This document shows, in pieces, positions 40,921-50,047 of a DNA stretch of 64,000 nucleotides (the first letter of the stretch is position 1; every line of letters begins with the position of its first letter). The notes under the pieces are model-generated. The model was not told where the DNA came from, searched no databases, and saw nothing but the letters and a program-made list of their open reading frames with translations. The stretch covers positions 1,922,001 through 1,986,000 of the forward strand of contig OY969553.1 of the NCBI GenBank assembly GCA_963700925.1. Reading direction: 5' to 3'. The position numbers and the translations under genes are program-made. The stretch is from CAWJMD01 sp963700925 (GTDB taxonomy: Bacteria > Actinomycetota > Actinomycetes > Actinomycetales > CAWJMD01).

Positions 40921-42885
40921 ATGTGGTTCGTGCACCGCCTCGTCACCCCAAGGCGGGCCGGCTCTACTCACCAGGACCACCGGGCGGACTGGCGCTTTCT
41001 GACCCGTTGGGTGACCGCGATCTTCATGGGCATGGCGCTCGCCGGCCTCGTCGAGTACAGCGTGGCCTCGCGTCAGCTCGAGAACCGCGTGCTGCAGGCG
41101 GCCCTCGAGCAGCAGACCGTGCACACCGCCCACCTGGAGCGGCTCTTCGCCCGTGACCTGCCGACCGGCACGTCCAAGGCAGAGCTGACGGCCGAGCTGG
41201 CCGAGATCTCCGCCGGCTACGAGGTGCGGTTCGTGGCGTTGTGGAGTGCCGACGCAGCCTTGGTGGGGCGGGCAGGTCAGGACATCGACGAGGGACGCGA
41301 GCTCTCTCCGGTCGAGACTTCGACGATCGCCTCAGTGGCGTCGACCGACCAGGCGGTCGCGAGGCGGGGGGCCGAAGCCCGCGACCAGGACCGCTTCGAG
41401 TTCCTGCTTCCGGTGAGCACCCCGGACGGTCCCCTTGTTCTCGAAATCGACCAGCACGCGAGCGTCGTCGACGGCCTCCTGGGCGACCTCCGCCAGCGCA
41501 AGGCATACGGGTTGCTGGCGTTCATCCTCTTCGCCATCCCGATGTCCTACCTGTTGGGCGGACGCGGTCTCCAACGCCGACAACAGGCGGCCGAGCACAC
41601 AGCGGACACGGATGCGCTCACAGGCCTCGCGGGACGCCGACCCTTCCGCCCGAGCCTCGCAGCGGAGCTGACCCGGAATCCTGCGCAGGGTGTCGCCCTG
41701 GCGCTGATCGACATCGACGAGTTCAAGCTGGTCAACGACCGTCTCGGTCACACCCACGGTGACCGGGTTCTCGTCGCACTGGCGAAGTCCCTCGAGGTCC
41801 TGCGTGCCTCCGACGTCGCCTTCCGTCTCGGTGGCGACGAGTTCGCTGTCGTTCTGCCCGCCAGCAACGACGGCAAGGCGATCCGGGTTCTCGAGCGCGT
41901 CCGCACCGCGTTCGCCGAGCATGCGCCTGGGGTCACCTTCAGCTGTGGCGTCGCGTCGGCGGGTGCCGATGAGCCAGTCGCCCTGCAGGAGCTGTGGGAG
42001 CGCGCCGACGCCGCTCTCTACGAGGCCAAGCGGCGAGGACGGCGCCGAACGGTGAGCTTCTCGGCAACGTCCAACGCCCTGACGATCAGCGTCGACAAGC
42101 TGGACGCGGTCCGTGAGCTGCTCGACGACGACTGCACCCTCGACGTCGCCTTCCAGCCGGTCTGGGACCTCGAACGCGGGAGCGTCCTGGGGCACGAGGC
42201 TCTGCTTCGCCTGCCGCCGACCACGCCGCTGCGGGGTCCGCAGGAAGCCTTCGATCTCGCGCACCGGCTCGGGCTCGCGGGCGAGCTCGACGCCAAGGCG
42301 CGCGAGACCATCCTGCGCGCTGTCGCCTCGCGGCGGTGGCACGGTCTGCTGTTCCTCAACGTCCACCCCGATGGCCTACGGTCGCTCGACCTCACCGACC
42401 TCAGCGACGGAATCGCGCTCGCCGGCCTCGAACCCGCCGATGTCATCCTCGAGGTGACCGAGCAGGCCGACCTGGACCAGCCGGACCTGATCCGGGTCCT
42501 CAAGCAGCTGCGTGAGCTGGGTCTTCGCCTGGCGCTGGACGACATGGGGCAAGGCAACGCTGGTCTGCGCGCCCTGACGCACGTGCGGTTCGACGTCATC
42601 AAGATCGACCGCGCCGTGATCGCGCGGCTGGGGGCCGATCCCGCCTCCGACGCGACCGTCGCCGCAGCCAGCACCTTCGCGCAGCGCACGGGCGGCTGGG
42701 TCATCGCGGAGGGCATCGAGGACCTGGCCATGCTCGATGAGGTGACCAGCTACGGAAGCGTCGTTGCGGGTCGACCATCGGTGCTCGCGGGGCAGGGATA
42801 CCTCCTCGGACGACCGTCCCCCGAACCCGTCGCGATCCACGCCCGGCTGGACATCCTCCCCGAGCGGCGGCCCCAACCGCTGTAA
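40921..42885 (+). CDS. Membrane GGDEF-EAL c-di-GMP protein
   Basis: 654 residues from the ATG at 40921. Two membrane helices (about 27-47 and 203-222) flank an extracytoplasmic sensor region of about 150 residues. GGDEF domain at about 240-375 with an intact active site RLGGDEFAVVLP; RxxD (RASD) exactly five residues upstream forms an allosteric I-site. EAL domain at about 395-645: GHEALLRL, LFLNVHPD, ILEVTEQA, LALDDMGQGN, IKID, VIAEGIE. All key residues are present, so both synthesis and hydrolysis of c-di-GMP are possible. Confidence 0.92.
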   Translation: MWFVHRLVTPRRAGSTHQDHRADWRFLTRWVTAIFMGMALAGLVEYSVASRQLENRVLQAALEQQTVHTAHLERLFARDLPTGTSKAELTAELAEISAGYEVRFVALWSADAALVGRAGQDIDEGRELSPVETSTIASVASTDQAVARRGAEARDQDRFEFLLPVSTPDGPLVLEIDQHASVVDGLLGDLRQRKAYGLLAFILFAIPMSYLLGGRGLQRRQQAAEHTADTDALTGLAGRRPFRPSLAAELTRNPAQGVALALIDIDEFKLVNDRLGHTHGDRVLVALAKSLEVLRASDVAFRLGGDEFAVVLPASNDGKAIRVLERVRTAFAEHAPGVTFSCGVASAGADEPVALQELWERADAALYEAKRRGRRRTVSFSATSNALTISVDKLDAVRELLDDDCTLDVAFQPVWDLERGSVLGHEALLRLPPTTPLRGPQEAFDLAHRLGLAGELDAKARETILRAVASRRWHGLLFLNVHPDGLRSLDLTDLSDGIALAGLEPADVILEVTEQADLDQPDLIRVLKQLRELGLRLALDDMGQGNAGLRALTHVRFDVIKIDRAVIARLGADPASDATVAAASTFAQRTGGWVIAEGIEDLAMLDEVTSYGSVVAGRPSVLAGQGYLLGRPSPEPVAIHARLDILPERRPQPL

Positions 42886-42911
42886 CTCACCCGCTAGCCG
42901 AACCGAGCCGC

Positions 42912-43205
42912 TCACGAGCTGTACGAGGGACCCGGCGGCACGTCGAGCTCGAAGCCCGTCTGGTCGGCGAAGCACCAGAACCAGTCCTCGCCCGGTTCGA
43001 ACGAGCGCACGACGGGGTGATCGGTGCCGCGGTAGTGGGCCGATGCGTGCCGGTTCGGCGACGAGTCGCAGCAGCCGACGTGCCCGCACTGCTGGCACAT
43101 CCGCAGGTGGACCCACGTCCCCCCGACCGCGAGGCAGTCCTCGCAGCCGTCGGCCGAAGGGTCGAGGTCGATGTCGATCGTGTCGACGTGGCTGCAGGCG
43201 GCCAT
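42912..43205 (-). CDS. UBP-type zinc-finger protein
   Basis: 97 residues, ATG start. ZnF-UBP domain spans nearly the whole protein: CSHVDTIDIDL, GCEDCLAVGGTWVHLRMCQQCGHVGCCDSSPNRHASAHYRGTDHPVVRSFEPGEDWFWCFAD. The Cys and His ligands (C4, H6, C21, C24, CQQC, C, H, H) are in place. In eukaryotes this fold binds ubiquitin C-termini; bacterial stand-alone versions have no fixed role. Located between two c-di-GMP genes and divergent from the subtilase. Confidence 0.93.
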   Translation of the reverse strand: MAACSHVDTIDIDLDPSADGCEDCLAVGGTWVHLRMCQQCGHVGCCDSSPNRHASAHYRGTDHPVVRSFEPGEDWFWCFADQTGFELDVPPGPSYSS

Positions 43206-43451
43206 TGGTGCTCCTCAGAATGGTTCTTGGGGGTCGGCCCATCCTGCCCCCAAAGGCGTGGGACTCGATGGACTGTTCGGGCCTCGGCCGCACCGCGTTT
43301 ACACACACCGTGACGACGGCCGTCCGCTCGGCCGATCGGGGGGCAGCCTGTCCAGGTGAACCGCCCGGATCGGTCACGGAGAGCCAGCCCGGCTGCCAGA
43401 ATTGCCCTTGAGCGCGGGGGGGTCCTGGGCTCGGTACCGAGGGGGTTCGTG

Positions 43452-45128
43452 ATGGTCCGGTCCAGCCGCGGTGTTGTGACCGGCCTCGCCTGCCTGGCCG
43501 CAGCCGCGCTGTCCTTACCGCTTGCGGCCTCGCCGGCGATGGCCGACCACCAAGACAGCGGGACGTCGGCCACAGGCACCGCGGTCACGCCGCTCGAAGA
43601 CAGATGGGGTGACGACACCACCGGTGAGGGCAAGAAGGCGTCACTCCTCACCGGCACATGGGACCCGCAGCACGACAACGGCTCGATGTGGTCTGTCACC
43701 AAGCAGACCGGTGCGCAGGACGTCTGGGGCAAGTCCGATCCCCGCAACAGCAACCGCAAGCTCACCGGTCACGGTGTGGGCGTGGCGGTGATCGACACCG
43801 GGATCTCCCCCGTCGAGGGGCTGCTGACGGCCGGCAAGGTGGTCAACGGCGCTGACCTGTCCTTCGAGTCGCAGGGCGCCAACACGCGCTACCTGGACGG
43901 TTACGGCCACGGCACGCACATGGCGGGCATCATCGCCGGTCGCGACAGCGCTGTCACGGCCGGCAACGAGAACGATGACAAGTACTTCGCGGGGATGGCG
44001 CCGGACGCCAAGATCGTGAACGTGAAGGTCGGTGCCGGCGACGGCGCCACCGACGTCTCACAGGTCATCGCGGCCGTCGACTGGGTTGTGGCCCACAAGG
44101 TCGACCACAACATCCGCGTGCTGAACCTCTCCTACGGCACGAACTCCGCGCAGTCACCCGCCGTCGATCCCCTGGCACACGCCGTCGAGAACGCATGGCG
44201 CGCCGGGATCGTCGTGGTCGCCGCCGCCGGCAACGATGGCGCGACCGGCGCCACCCACCTGACGATGCCGGCGGTCGACCCGTACGTCATCGCGGTCGGG
44301 TCCTCCGACCACAACGGCAGCAAGGACGTCGCCAAGAACGCCACGGTCGGTAGCTGGACGAACAACGGGACCACCGCACGACGCCCTGACCTGATCGCCC
44401 CGGGCAAGTCCGTGGTCAGCCTGCGCGTTCCCGGCTCCTTCGCCGCCGTGGGGCACCCCGAGGGTCTCGTCAACGGCGATCCCACCGACCGCATGTTCCG
44501 CGGCACCGGCACGTCGCAGTCGGCGGCCGTCGTCTCGGGCGCAGCCGCCCTGTTGCTGCAGCGCAACCCCGAGCTGACCCCGGACCAGGTCAAGGGGCTG
44601 CTGCGCTCGAGCGCTGACGTCACCAGGGTCGCCGACCCGACGCAGGGCTCGGGCATGCTGGACGTGAAGGGTGCGGTCGAGCTGCTGGAGAAGGGCAAGC
44701 CCGCGACCTACGCCCAGACCTGGCCGAAGTCGGTCGGCACCGGATCGCTCGAGGCCTCGCGTGGCGGCAGCCACGTGCAGGACCCCGACACCGGCGCGCT
44801 GCTGACCGGCGAGAAGGACATCTTCGGAGAGGCCTGGGACGCCCAGTCGTGGGCGTCGGCGTCGGCACTGAAGCGCTCGTGGAGCGCCGGCTCGTGGCGC
44901 GGCACGATGTGGTCCGGCAGCAGCTGGTCGGGCAGCTCCTGGGCGGGCGTGGCATGGACGAAGCGCAGCTGGAGTGGCGTCGACTGGTCGAAGCGCAGCT
45001 GGAGCACCATGTCGTTCCTGAAACGCAGCTGGTCGGGCAACGACTGGAGCAAGCGCAGCTGGTCGACCGACAGCTTCCTGAAGCGGTCCTGGTCCAGCTG
45101 TGACTGGTCCCTCCCGCACCACAGCTGA
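43452..45128 (+). CDS. Secreted subtilase (S8) with Trp-rich repeat tail
   Basis: 558 residues from the ATG at 43452, which starts at a clear signal peptide (residues 1-35, ending SPAMA). Peptidase S8 domain at about 95-430: Asp in VAVIDTGISP, His in GYGHGTHMAGIIAG, Ser in GTGTSQSAAVVSGAAALLL. The C-terminal 95 residues are a Trp/Ser repeat (about 16 Trp; six copies of KRSW, with paired SWSG/DW units) ending SCDWSLPHHS. The repeat may bind wall polymer or surface ligands; its role is unknown. Same-strand neighbour of a GGDEF-EAL gene. Confidence 0.92.
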   Translation: MVRSSRGVVTGLACLAAAALSLPLAASPAMADHQDSGTSATGTAVTPLEDRWGDDTTGEGKKASLLTGTWDPQHDNGSMWSVTKQTGAQDVWGKSDPRNSNRKLTGHGVGVAVIDTGISPVEGLLTAGKVVNGADLSFESQGANTRYLDGYGHGTHMAGIIAGRDSAVTAGNENDDKYFAGMAPDAKIVNVKVGAGDGATDVSQVIAAVDWVVAHKVDHNIRVLNLSYGTNSAQSPAVDPLAHAVENAWRAGIVVVAAAGNDGATGATHLTMPAVDPYVIAVGSSDHNGSKDVAKNATVGSWTNNGTTARRPDLIAPGKSVVSLRVPGSFAAVGHPEGLVNGDPTDRMFRGTGTSQSAAVVSGAAALLLQRNPELTPDQVKGLLRSSADVTRVADPTQGSGMLDVKGAVELLEKGKPATYAQTWPKSVGTGSLEASRGGSHVQDPDTGALLTGEKDIFGEAWDAQSWASASALKRSWSAGSWRGTMWSGSSWSGSSWAGVAWTKRSWSGVDWSKRSWSTMSFLKRSWSGNDWSKRSWSTDSFLKRSWSSCDWSLPHHS

Positions 45129-45215
45129 CGACCAGGCCGCTCAAGGCCGAGCACACGACCGCCGATGAACAACGACTAGGGGGTCGTAGGCGGCTGAGGC
45201 GAGGGCGGTGGACAG

Positions 45216-47759
45216 GTGGACTCGACTGTTGATGCGTCGGTGACGCAGCAGCCGGGCACGGAGCGCTCACCCGCCCCCGCGATCGCAACCCTGTCCCTCG
45301 CGCTCGCCGCCATCGCGGCCGTGCTCCTTCTGGTGGTGGTTCCCGAGCTACCGGCCCCCGTCCACGAGCTCCACCCGCCCTGGTGGCTGCTGCCGCCGTG
45401 CTTCGCGGTCAGCGAGTTCTTCGTGGTGCACCTGCGGGTGCGTCGAAGCGCCTTTACGGTCTCGTTCGGCCACGTGCCGCTCGTGCTGGGACTGTGCTTG
45501 CTGGATCCGCTCGAGCTGCTGATGGCGAGCGTGCTGGGTGCCGCCTTCACGCTTGTCGTACACAGGCGACAGCTGGGCCTCAAGCTGCTCTTCAACCTGG
45601 GCCTGTGGTCCTTCGAGGCCGCCGTCGCCGTCGCCGTGTACGGGCTCCTGGCCGGTGGCGCACCCGCAACCAGCCTCCACAGCGTGCTGGCGGCACTTGC
45701 CACCATCGTCGTGACGGACCAGCTCACCGCCCTCGCCGTGTCCGCCGTCATCGCACTCCACGAGGGCGAGCTCGACCGCGGCTCGATCCGTGAGGCACTG
45801 ACGTGGGGCCTGCTGGTGGCTGTGTGCAACACGAGCGCCGGGCTGCTCGTCGTCGTGCTGCTCGTGCACCGTCCAGCCGCCATGCCCCTGCTGCTCGTCG
45901 TCTTCGCGATGCTGCTGCTGTCCTACCGTGCCTACGAGCAGCTGCACACGGCGCACGACCAGATGGAGCGCCAGCACGACTTCGCGCAGGCTCTCGCCGG
46001 CGTCCACCGGGCCGACTCGGTGATCAGCGAGGTGCTGGAGCGCACCCGCCTGATGCTGCAGGTCGAGGCGGTCGAGCTGCACCTCTCCGGACACGTGTAC
46101 CGGTGCACCTCGGAGGGCGTCGAGCCGCCTCGAGCGCCGACCAGCACCACCCGCTACTGGCTCAGCCGTGCTACCTCGGGCGGTTCCGTCCTGCTGGCGC
46201 ACGGCACGAAGGAGCCGGACGAGCTCGACGTGCTGGAGCGCAGCGGAGCGAAGGAGGGTGCCGTCGCCCCCGTGCGGCGCGACGCCGAGGAGGAGGGCGC
46301 CTTGGTGGTGCTCGACCGGATGGGCGACGTCGCCTCGTTCACTGCCGACGACCTTCGCGCCCTGGAGACGTTCGCGCACCAGACCAGCGTCGCGCTGGAC
46401 CGCGGGCTGCTGGTCGACCGGCTCCGCCAGGAGGCCGCCGACCGCGCTCATGAGGCGCGCCACGACGAGCTGACCGGGCTTCCGAACCGCGCCCACTTCC
46501 TCGCGACAGTCGACGAGGCAGTGCGAGCAGGACTCCGCATCGGGGTGCTGCTCCTGGACGTGGACCGGTTCAAGGACGTGAACGACGCCTTGGGGCACTC
46601 CGTCGGGGACGAGCTCCTGCGCGGCGTCGCGCAGAGACTAAGGGCAGCACTTCCGCCCGACATCGCCCTCGCCCGCATGGGCGGGGACGAGTTCGCCTTG
46701 ATGGTCCGCGAGATCGACACGATGGACGCGGTGCCGCGTACGGTCCGCACCATCCAGGCCGTGCTCGCATCGGCGGTCTCCGTCCGCGACGTCGAGCTCC
46801 ACGTCGAGGTCACGATGGGCAGCTCAGCGGCGCCGACGGATGGCGACAGCGCCGAGGACCTGCTCCAGCGGGCGGACGTCGCGATGTACCGCGCCAAAGG
46901 GCTGCGGTCCCCGTACGCGCCCTACGTCGCCCAGCTCGACGGATCCGGCTCGGAGCGGTTGGCGCTGTACACAGAGCTGCGTGCGGCCGTGGCCGGCGGA
47001 CTCCTCGACGTGCACTTCCAGCCGTCCCTCGACCCGGCCACCGGCAGGGTGCTGAGTGTCGAGGCACTCGCCCGCTGGGACCACCCCACGCGGGGCGATG
47101 TGGGCCCGGAGGAGTTCATCCCCCTGGCCGAGGGGAGTGGGCTGATCACCGCGCTGACGCATGTCGTGCTGCGGCGAGCACTGGCCGAGCTGAGATCCCT
47201 ACGGGCCGAGGGCCTGCTGTCACGCATCGCCGTGAACCTCTCTCCCAGAGTCCTGCACGACCTCGATCTGCCGCAGTTCGTCGCCTCGCTGCTGCGGGAG
47301 TACGACGTGCCGGCGTCGGTCCTGACCCTCGAGATCACCGAGTCGGCCGTGATGGCCGACCCGCCACGCGCGTTGGCTGTGCTGCGCGCTCTCGACGCAC
47401 TGGGCATCCACCTGTCCGTGGACGACTACGGCACCGGCTACTCGTCGCTCGCCTACCTGCGGCAGCTGCCCGTCCACGAGCTGAAGATCGACCGCTCCTT
47501 CGTGCAGAATCTCGCTCACGACGACCACGACGCAGCCATCGTGCGCTCGACGATCGAGCTGGCGCACCAGCTCGGGCTCTCGGTGGTCGCTGAGGGCGTG
47601 GAAGACGGCGAGGCGCTGGAGCGCCTGCGCAGCTGGGGTTGCGACGCCGTGCAGGGCTTCCACCTCTGCCGTCCCCTACCCGGGGCCGCGCTCGCGACCT
47701 GGTTGCGTGCACAGGATGCCCGTGTCGCCGTCTCGTCCGCGCCGGGCGAGCTCGTCTGA
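45216..47759 (+). CDS. Membrane GAF-GGDEF-EAL c-di-GMP protein
   Basis: 847 residues, GTG start. About seven membrane helices in residues 20-245 (a MASE-like sensor region of unrecognised type), a GAF-like region at about 250-405, GGDEF at about 415-575 with active site ARMGGDEFALMV, and EAL at about 590-835 (EALARWDHP, VNLSPR, EITESAV, VDDYGTGYSSLAYL, LKIDRSF, VAEGVED, QGFHLCRPL). The EAL active site is complete. No RxxD inhibitory site is seen five residues before GGDEF, unlike the neighbouring gene. Its last 84 nt overlap the convergent EamA gene. Confidence 0.93.
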   Translation: MDSTVDASVTQQPGTERSPAPAIATLSLALAAIAAVLLLVVVPELPAPVHELHPPWWLLPPCFAVSEFFVVHLRVRRSAFTVSFGHVPLVLGLCLLDPLELLMASVLGAAFTLVVHRRQLGLKLLFNLGLWSFEAAVAVAVYGLLAGGAPATSLHSVLAALATIVVTDQLTALAVSAVIALHEGELDRGSIREALTWGLLVAVCNTSAGLLVVVLLVHRPAAMPLLLVVFAMLLLSYRAYEQLHTAHDQMERQHDFAQALAGVHRADSVISEVLERTRLMLQVEAVELHLSGHVYRCTSEGVEPPRAPTSTTRYWLSRATSGGSVLLAHGTKEPDELDVLERSGAKEGAVAPVRRDAEEEGALVVLDRMGDVASFTADDLRALETFAHQTSVALDRGLLVDRLRQEAADRAHEARHDELTGLPNRAHFLATVDEAVRAGLRIGVLLLDVDRFKDVNDALGHSVGDELLRGVAQRLRAALPPDIALARMGGDEFALMVREIDTMDAVPRTVRTIQAVLASAVSVRDVELHVEVTMGSSAAPTDGDSAEDLLQRADVAMYRAKGLRSPYAPYVAQLDGSGSERLALYTELRAAVAGGLLDVHFQPSLDPATGRVLSVEALARWDHPTRGDVGPEEFIPLAEGSGLITALTHVVLRRALAELRSLRAEGLLSRIAVNLSPRVLHDLDLPQFVASLLREYDVPASVLTLEITESAVMADPPRALAVLRALDALGIHLSVDDYGTGYSSLAYLRQLPVHELKIDRSFVQNLAHDDHDAAIVRSTIELAHQLGLSVVAEGVEDGEALERLRSWGCDAVQGFHLCRPLPGAALATWLRAQDARVAVSSAPGELV

Positions 47760-48665
47760 CCGCTCGCGGTGCAGCGCGACGCCGGCGACCACCAGCCCCA
47801 CTCCGACGACCTCGAGAGCGGACGGGACCTGCGCCAGCACGACGACTCCCACCACGGTCGCCGTGGCGGGAAGCAGCGAGACGAGGAGGGCGTACGTGGA
47901 CCGTGCGAGTCGAGCCATCGCCAGCTGGTCGCAGACGTAGGGCACCACTGACGACGTCACCCCGACACCGATCGCCGCGGCGAGCAGCGTGATGTCGGCG
48001 AAGGCCGGCACCGCGTCGACGACACCGAACGGCAGCGCGACGACGGCAGCCACCAGCATCGACAGACCCAGTCCGTCGATTCCCGTCACGCCCGGGCGCC
48101 CTGTCAGGTCGTCGCAGCGGGACACCCGGTGGCCGAGCACGATGTAGGCCGCGAACAGCAGGGCGTTGGCTACCGCGAAGGCGATCCCCACCGGCTCGGC
48201 CACCAGGCGCACGTCGGTCAGCAGGTACACCCCGGCGACTGCCAGCAGCAGGGCGGCGGCGTTGCGCCCGGTGCGGGTCGACACCGCAGCCAGCGCCACC
48301 ACCGGCAGGAACTCGATCGCGGCGACGGTGCCGAGCGGGAGCCGGTCGATCGCCACGTAGAAGCACGCGTTCATCGCGGCGAGCACCACTCCCCAGCCGA
48401 GCAGCAGCCGTCGCGTCGAGCGACCGGCTGCCGCCCACGCCCTCCAGGGGCGCCGCCACACCGCGAACACCAGGGCGGCGGACGCGATCCGCAGCCACGC
48501 GACGCCGAGCACGTCGACGTGGGCGAACAGCAGCACAGCGAACGCGGGCCCGAGGTAGTGGAAGACCGAGCTGCCGACGAACCAGGCGTGTGGAGGCACC
48601 CTGGCCACGAGACCACCACCGACCGAGGCCGACGTGCCGGCTGGGCTGCTCTGTCTCAAGGGCAT
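47676..48665 (-). CDS. EamA-family (DMT) transporter
   Basis: 329 residues from the ATG at 48665. Ten hydrophobic helices in two EamA repeats (about 20-150 and 165-300), with LGTVAAIEFLPVVALA and SSVVPYVCDQLAMARLARSTYALLVSLLPATATVVGVVVLAQVPS as typical RhtA-like features. DMT exporters of this subgroup move amino acids (threonine, homoserine) or metabolites. The C-terminal 28 residues are coded in the 84-bp overlap with the convergent GGDEF-EAL gene. Divergent from an AsnC regulator, which supports an amino-acid exporter role (inference). Confidence 0.88.
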   Translation of the reverse strand: MPLRQSSPAGTSASVGGGLVARVPPHAWFVGSSVFHYLGPAFAVLLFAHVDVLGVAWLRIASAALVFAVWRRPWRAWAAAGRSTRRLLLGWGVVLAAMNACFYVAIDRLPLGTVAAIEFLPVVALAAVSTRTGRNAAALLLAVAGVYLLTDVRLVAEPVGIAFAVANALLFAAYIVLGHRVSRCDDLTGRPGVTGIDGLGLSMLVAAVVALPFGVVDAVPAFADITLLAAAIGVGVTSSVVPYVCDQLAMARLARSTYALLVSLLPATATVVGVVVLAQVPSALEVVGVGLVVAGVALHRERSDELARRGRDGDTGILCTQPGRERGPG

Positions 48666-48726
48666 GTGTCTATGATCGAAGGGCGATGCGGGGAGGTACA
48701 GGGCTATTCGAAGGCGAGGAACGCTC

Positions 48727-49269
48727 GTGGCAGCCAAATCGGCACCAAGAACACCGGTTGGTCTTCCGGATGGAAGATCACTCCTCGACGAGGTGAACCG
48801 CAAGGTCCTCGCCGCGCTGGCAGAGGACCCGCGCGTCAGCATCTCCGAGCTGGCGCGGCGGGTCGGGATGTCGGCGCCGGCCGTCCGCGAGCGGGTCGGG
48901 CGCCTCGAGGCGACGGGTGTGATCCGGGGCTACCGCCTCGACGTCGACCCAGCCGCCATGGGCTTGCCGGTGGCCGCCTGGGTACGGGTGCGCCCTGGGC
49001 CGGGTCAGCTGCCCAAGCTCGCCGAGCTCGCGCAGCGGGTGCCCGAGGTGAGCGAGTGCCACCGCATCTCGGGCGACGACTGCTTCCTGATCAAGGTGCA
49101 CGTGCCGAGCATCGAGGCGCTGGAGGGCGTGCTCGACCAGTTCCTGCTGTACGGGCAGACGACCAGCTCGTTCGTGGTCTCGACCCCGGTTCCTCCCCGC
49201 GCACCATCGACCCAAAGGGGCGAATCGCGGGCTATTCGCCCCTCGAGACGGGGTCCTCGGGGCGAATAG
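48727..49269 (+). CDS. Lrp/AsnC-family regulator
   Basis: 180 residues from a GTG with GAGGAA upstream. AsnC HTH at about 20-65 (LDEVNRKVLAALAEDPRVSISELARRVGMSAPAVRERVGRLEATGVIRGYRLDVDPAAMG) and RAM ligand domain at about 80-150 (HRISGDDCFLIKVHVPSIEALEGVLDQFLLYGQTTSSFVVSTPV). Probable controller of the divergent EamA exporter. The last ~25 residues (GESRAIRPSRRGPRGE) are coded by a palindromic repeat (49217-49282) and are probably not conserved. Confidence 0.9.
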   Translation: MAAKSAPRTPVGLPDGRSLLDEVNRKVLAALAEDPRVSISELARRVGMSAPAVRERVGRLEATGVIRGYRLDVDPAAMGLPVAAWVRVRPGPGQLPKLAELAQRVPEVSECHRISGDDCFLIKVHVPSIEALEGVLDQFLLYGQTTSSFVVSTPVPPRAPSTQRGESRAIRPSRRGPRGE

Positions 49270-49282
49270 CCGGCGATTTGCC
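49217..49282. repeat. Paired palindromes over the AsnC gene 3' end
   Basis: Two dyads with the same 8-nt spacer: GGGGCGAAT-N8-ATTCGCCCC (49217-49242, perfect 9-bp arms) and GGCGAAT-N8-ATTTGCC (49261-49282, one mismatch). The repeated GGGGCGAAT blocks start at 49217 and 49259, 42 bp apart. The AsnC stop codon lies inside the second dyad; the MOSC start follows 31 nt later. Could be an operator pair or a terminator. Confidence 0.75.
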
Positions 49283-49312
49283 GAGAGTGGTGCCCGGCTA
49301 CCGTTGCACAAC

Positions 49313-50026
49313 ATGAAGGTCGGACGGATCGCGACGGTGTCCCGGTACCCGGTCAAGTCCTTGCTGGGCGAGCGCCTCGACGCCGCAGAGGTCGACGAAC
49401 GCGGACTGGTTGGCGACCGGGTGTTCGCCGTCCGAGATGCTGACGGCAAGCTCGGAAGCGGCAAGAGCGGAAGCCGATTCCGCCGCATGGACGGGCTGCA
49501 GCTGTTGCGGGCCCGCTACGAGGGTGGGGATGCTCCGGTGGTCGAGCTACCGGACGGCACGCAGCTTCGGGCCGACGACTCCGAGGCGGTCGACGCCGCG
49601 GTGAGCGCGCACGTCGGGCGTCCGGTGTCGCTGGGCCGCGAAGGGGAGATGTCGCACTTCGACGACGGTCCGGTGCACCTGGTCACCACGGGCTCGCTCG
49701 CCACGCTGTCGTCGCGACACGGCTCGGAGGTCGACCCCCGCCGGTGCCGCCCGAACCTCGTGGTCGACACCGGTGCGCTGCAAGGCTTTCCGGAGGACGA
49801 GTGGGTCGGACGCACACTCGCCGTCGGTGACGAGCTGCGGCTGCGCGTGGTCCAGCCCATGCCGCGCTGCGTGATGACGACGCACGAGACGGCCGACCTC
49901 GGCCCGGACCCGTTGATGCTCAAGTCGATCACCGACCATCACGGGGGTGACCTCGGCGTGCTGCTCGAGGTGGTGCGGACCGGAACGGTCAGGGTCGGCG
50001 ACGCGGTCGAACTGCTCGACGACTGA
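49313..50026 (+). CDS. MOSC-domain protein
   Basis: 237 residues, ATG at 49313 (a TTG three codons earlier is less likely). N-terminal beta-barrel (GRIATVSRYPVKSLLGERLDAAEVDERGLVGDRVFAVRD, 3-45) and C-terminal MOSC domain (about 90-235; RCRPNLVVDTGALQGFPEDEWVGRTLAVGDELRLRVVQPMPRCVMTTHET). The Cys of MPRCVMTT is the one that in mARC/YiiM relatives ligates molybdenum cofactor. Probably handles sulfur-carrying or N-hydroxylated compounds; role unknown. Confidence 0.9.
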   Translation: MKVGRIATVSRYPVKSLLGERLDAAEVDERGLVGDRVFAVRDADGKLGSGKSGSRFRRMDGLQLLRARYEGGDAPVVELPDGTQLRADDSEAVDAAVSAHVGRPVSLGREGEMSHFDDGPVHLVTTGSLATLSSRHGSEVDPRRCRPNLVVDTGALQGFPEDEWVGRTLAVGDELRLRVVQPMPRCVMTTHETADLGPDPLMLKSITDHHGGDLGVLLEVVRTGTVRVGDAVELLDD

Positions 50027-50047
50027 TCCCTCTGCTGCGCCGGCGGC

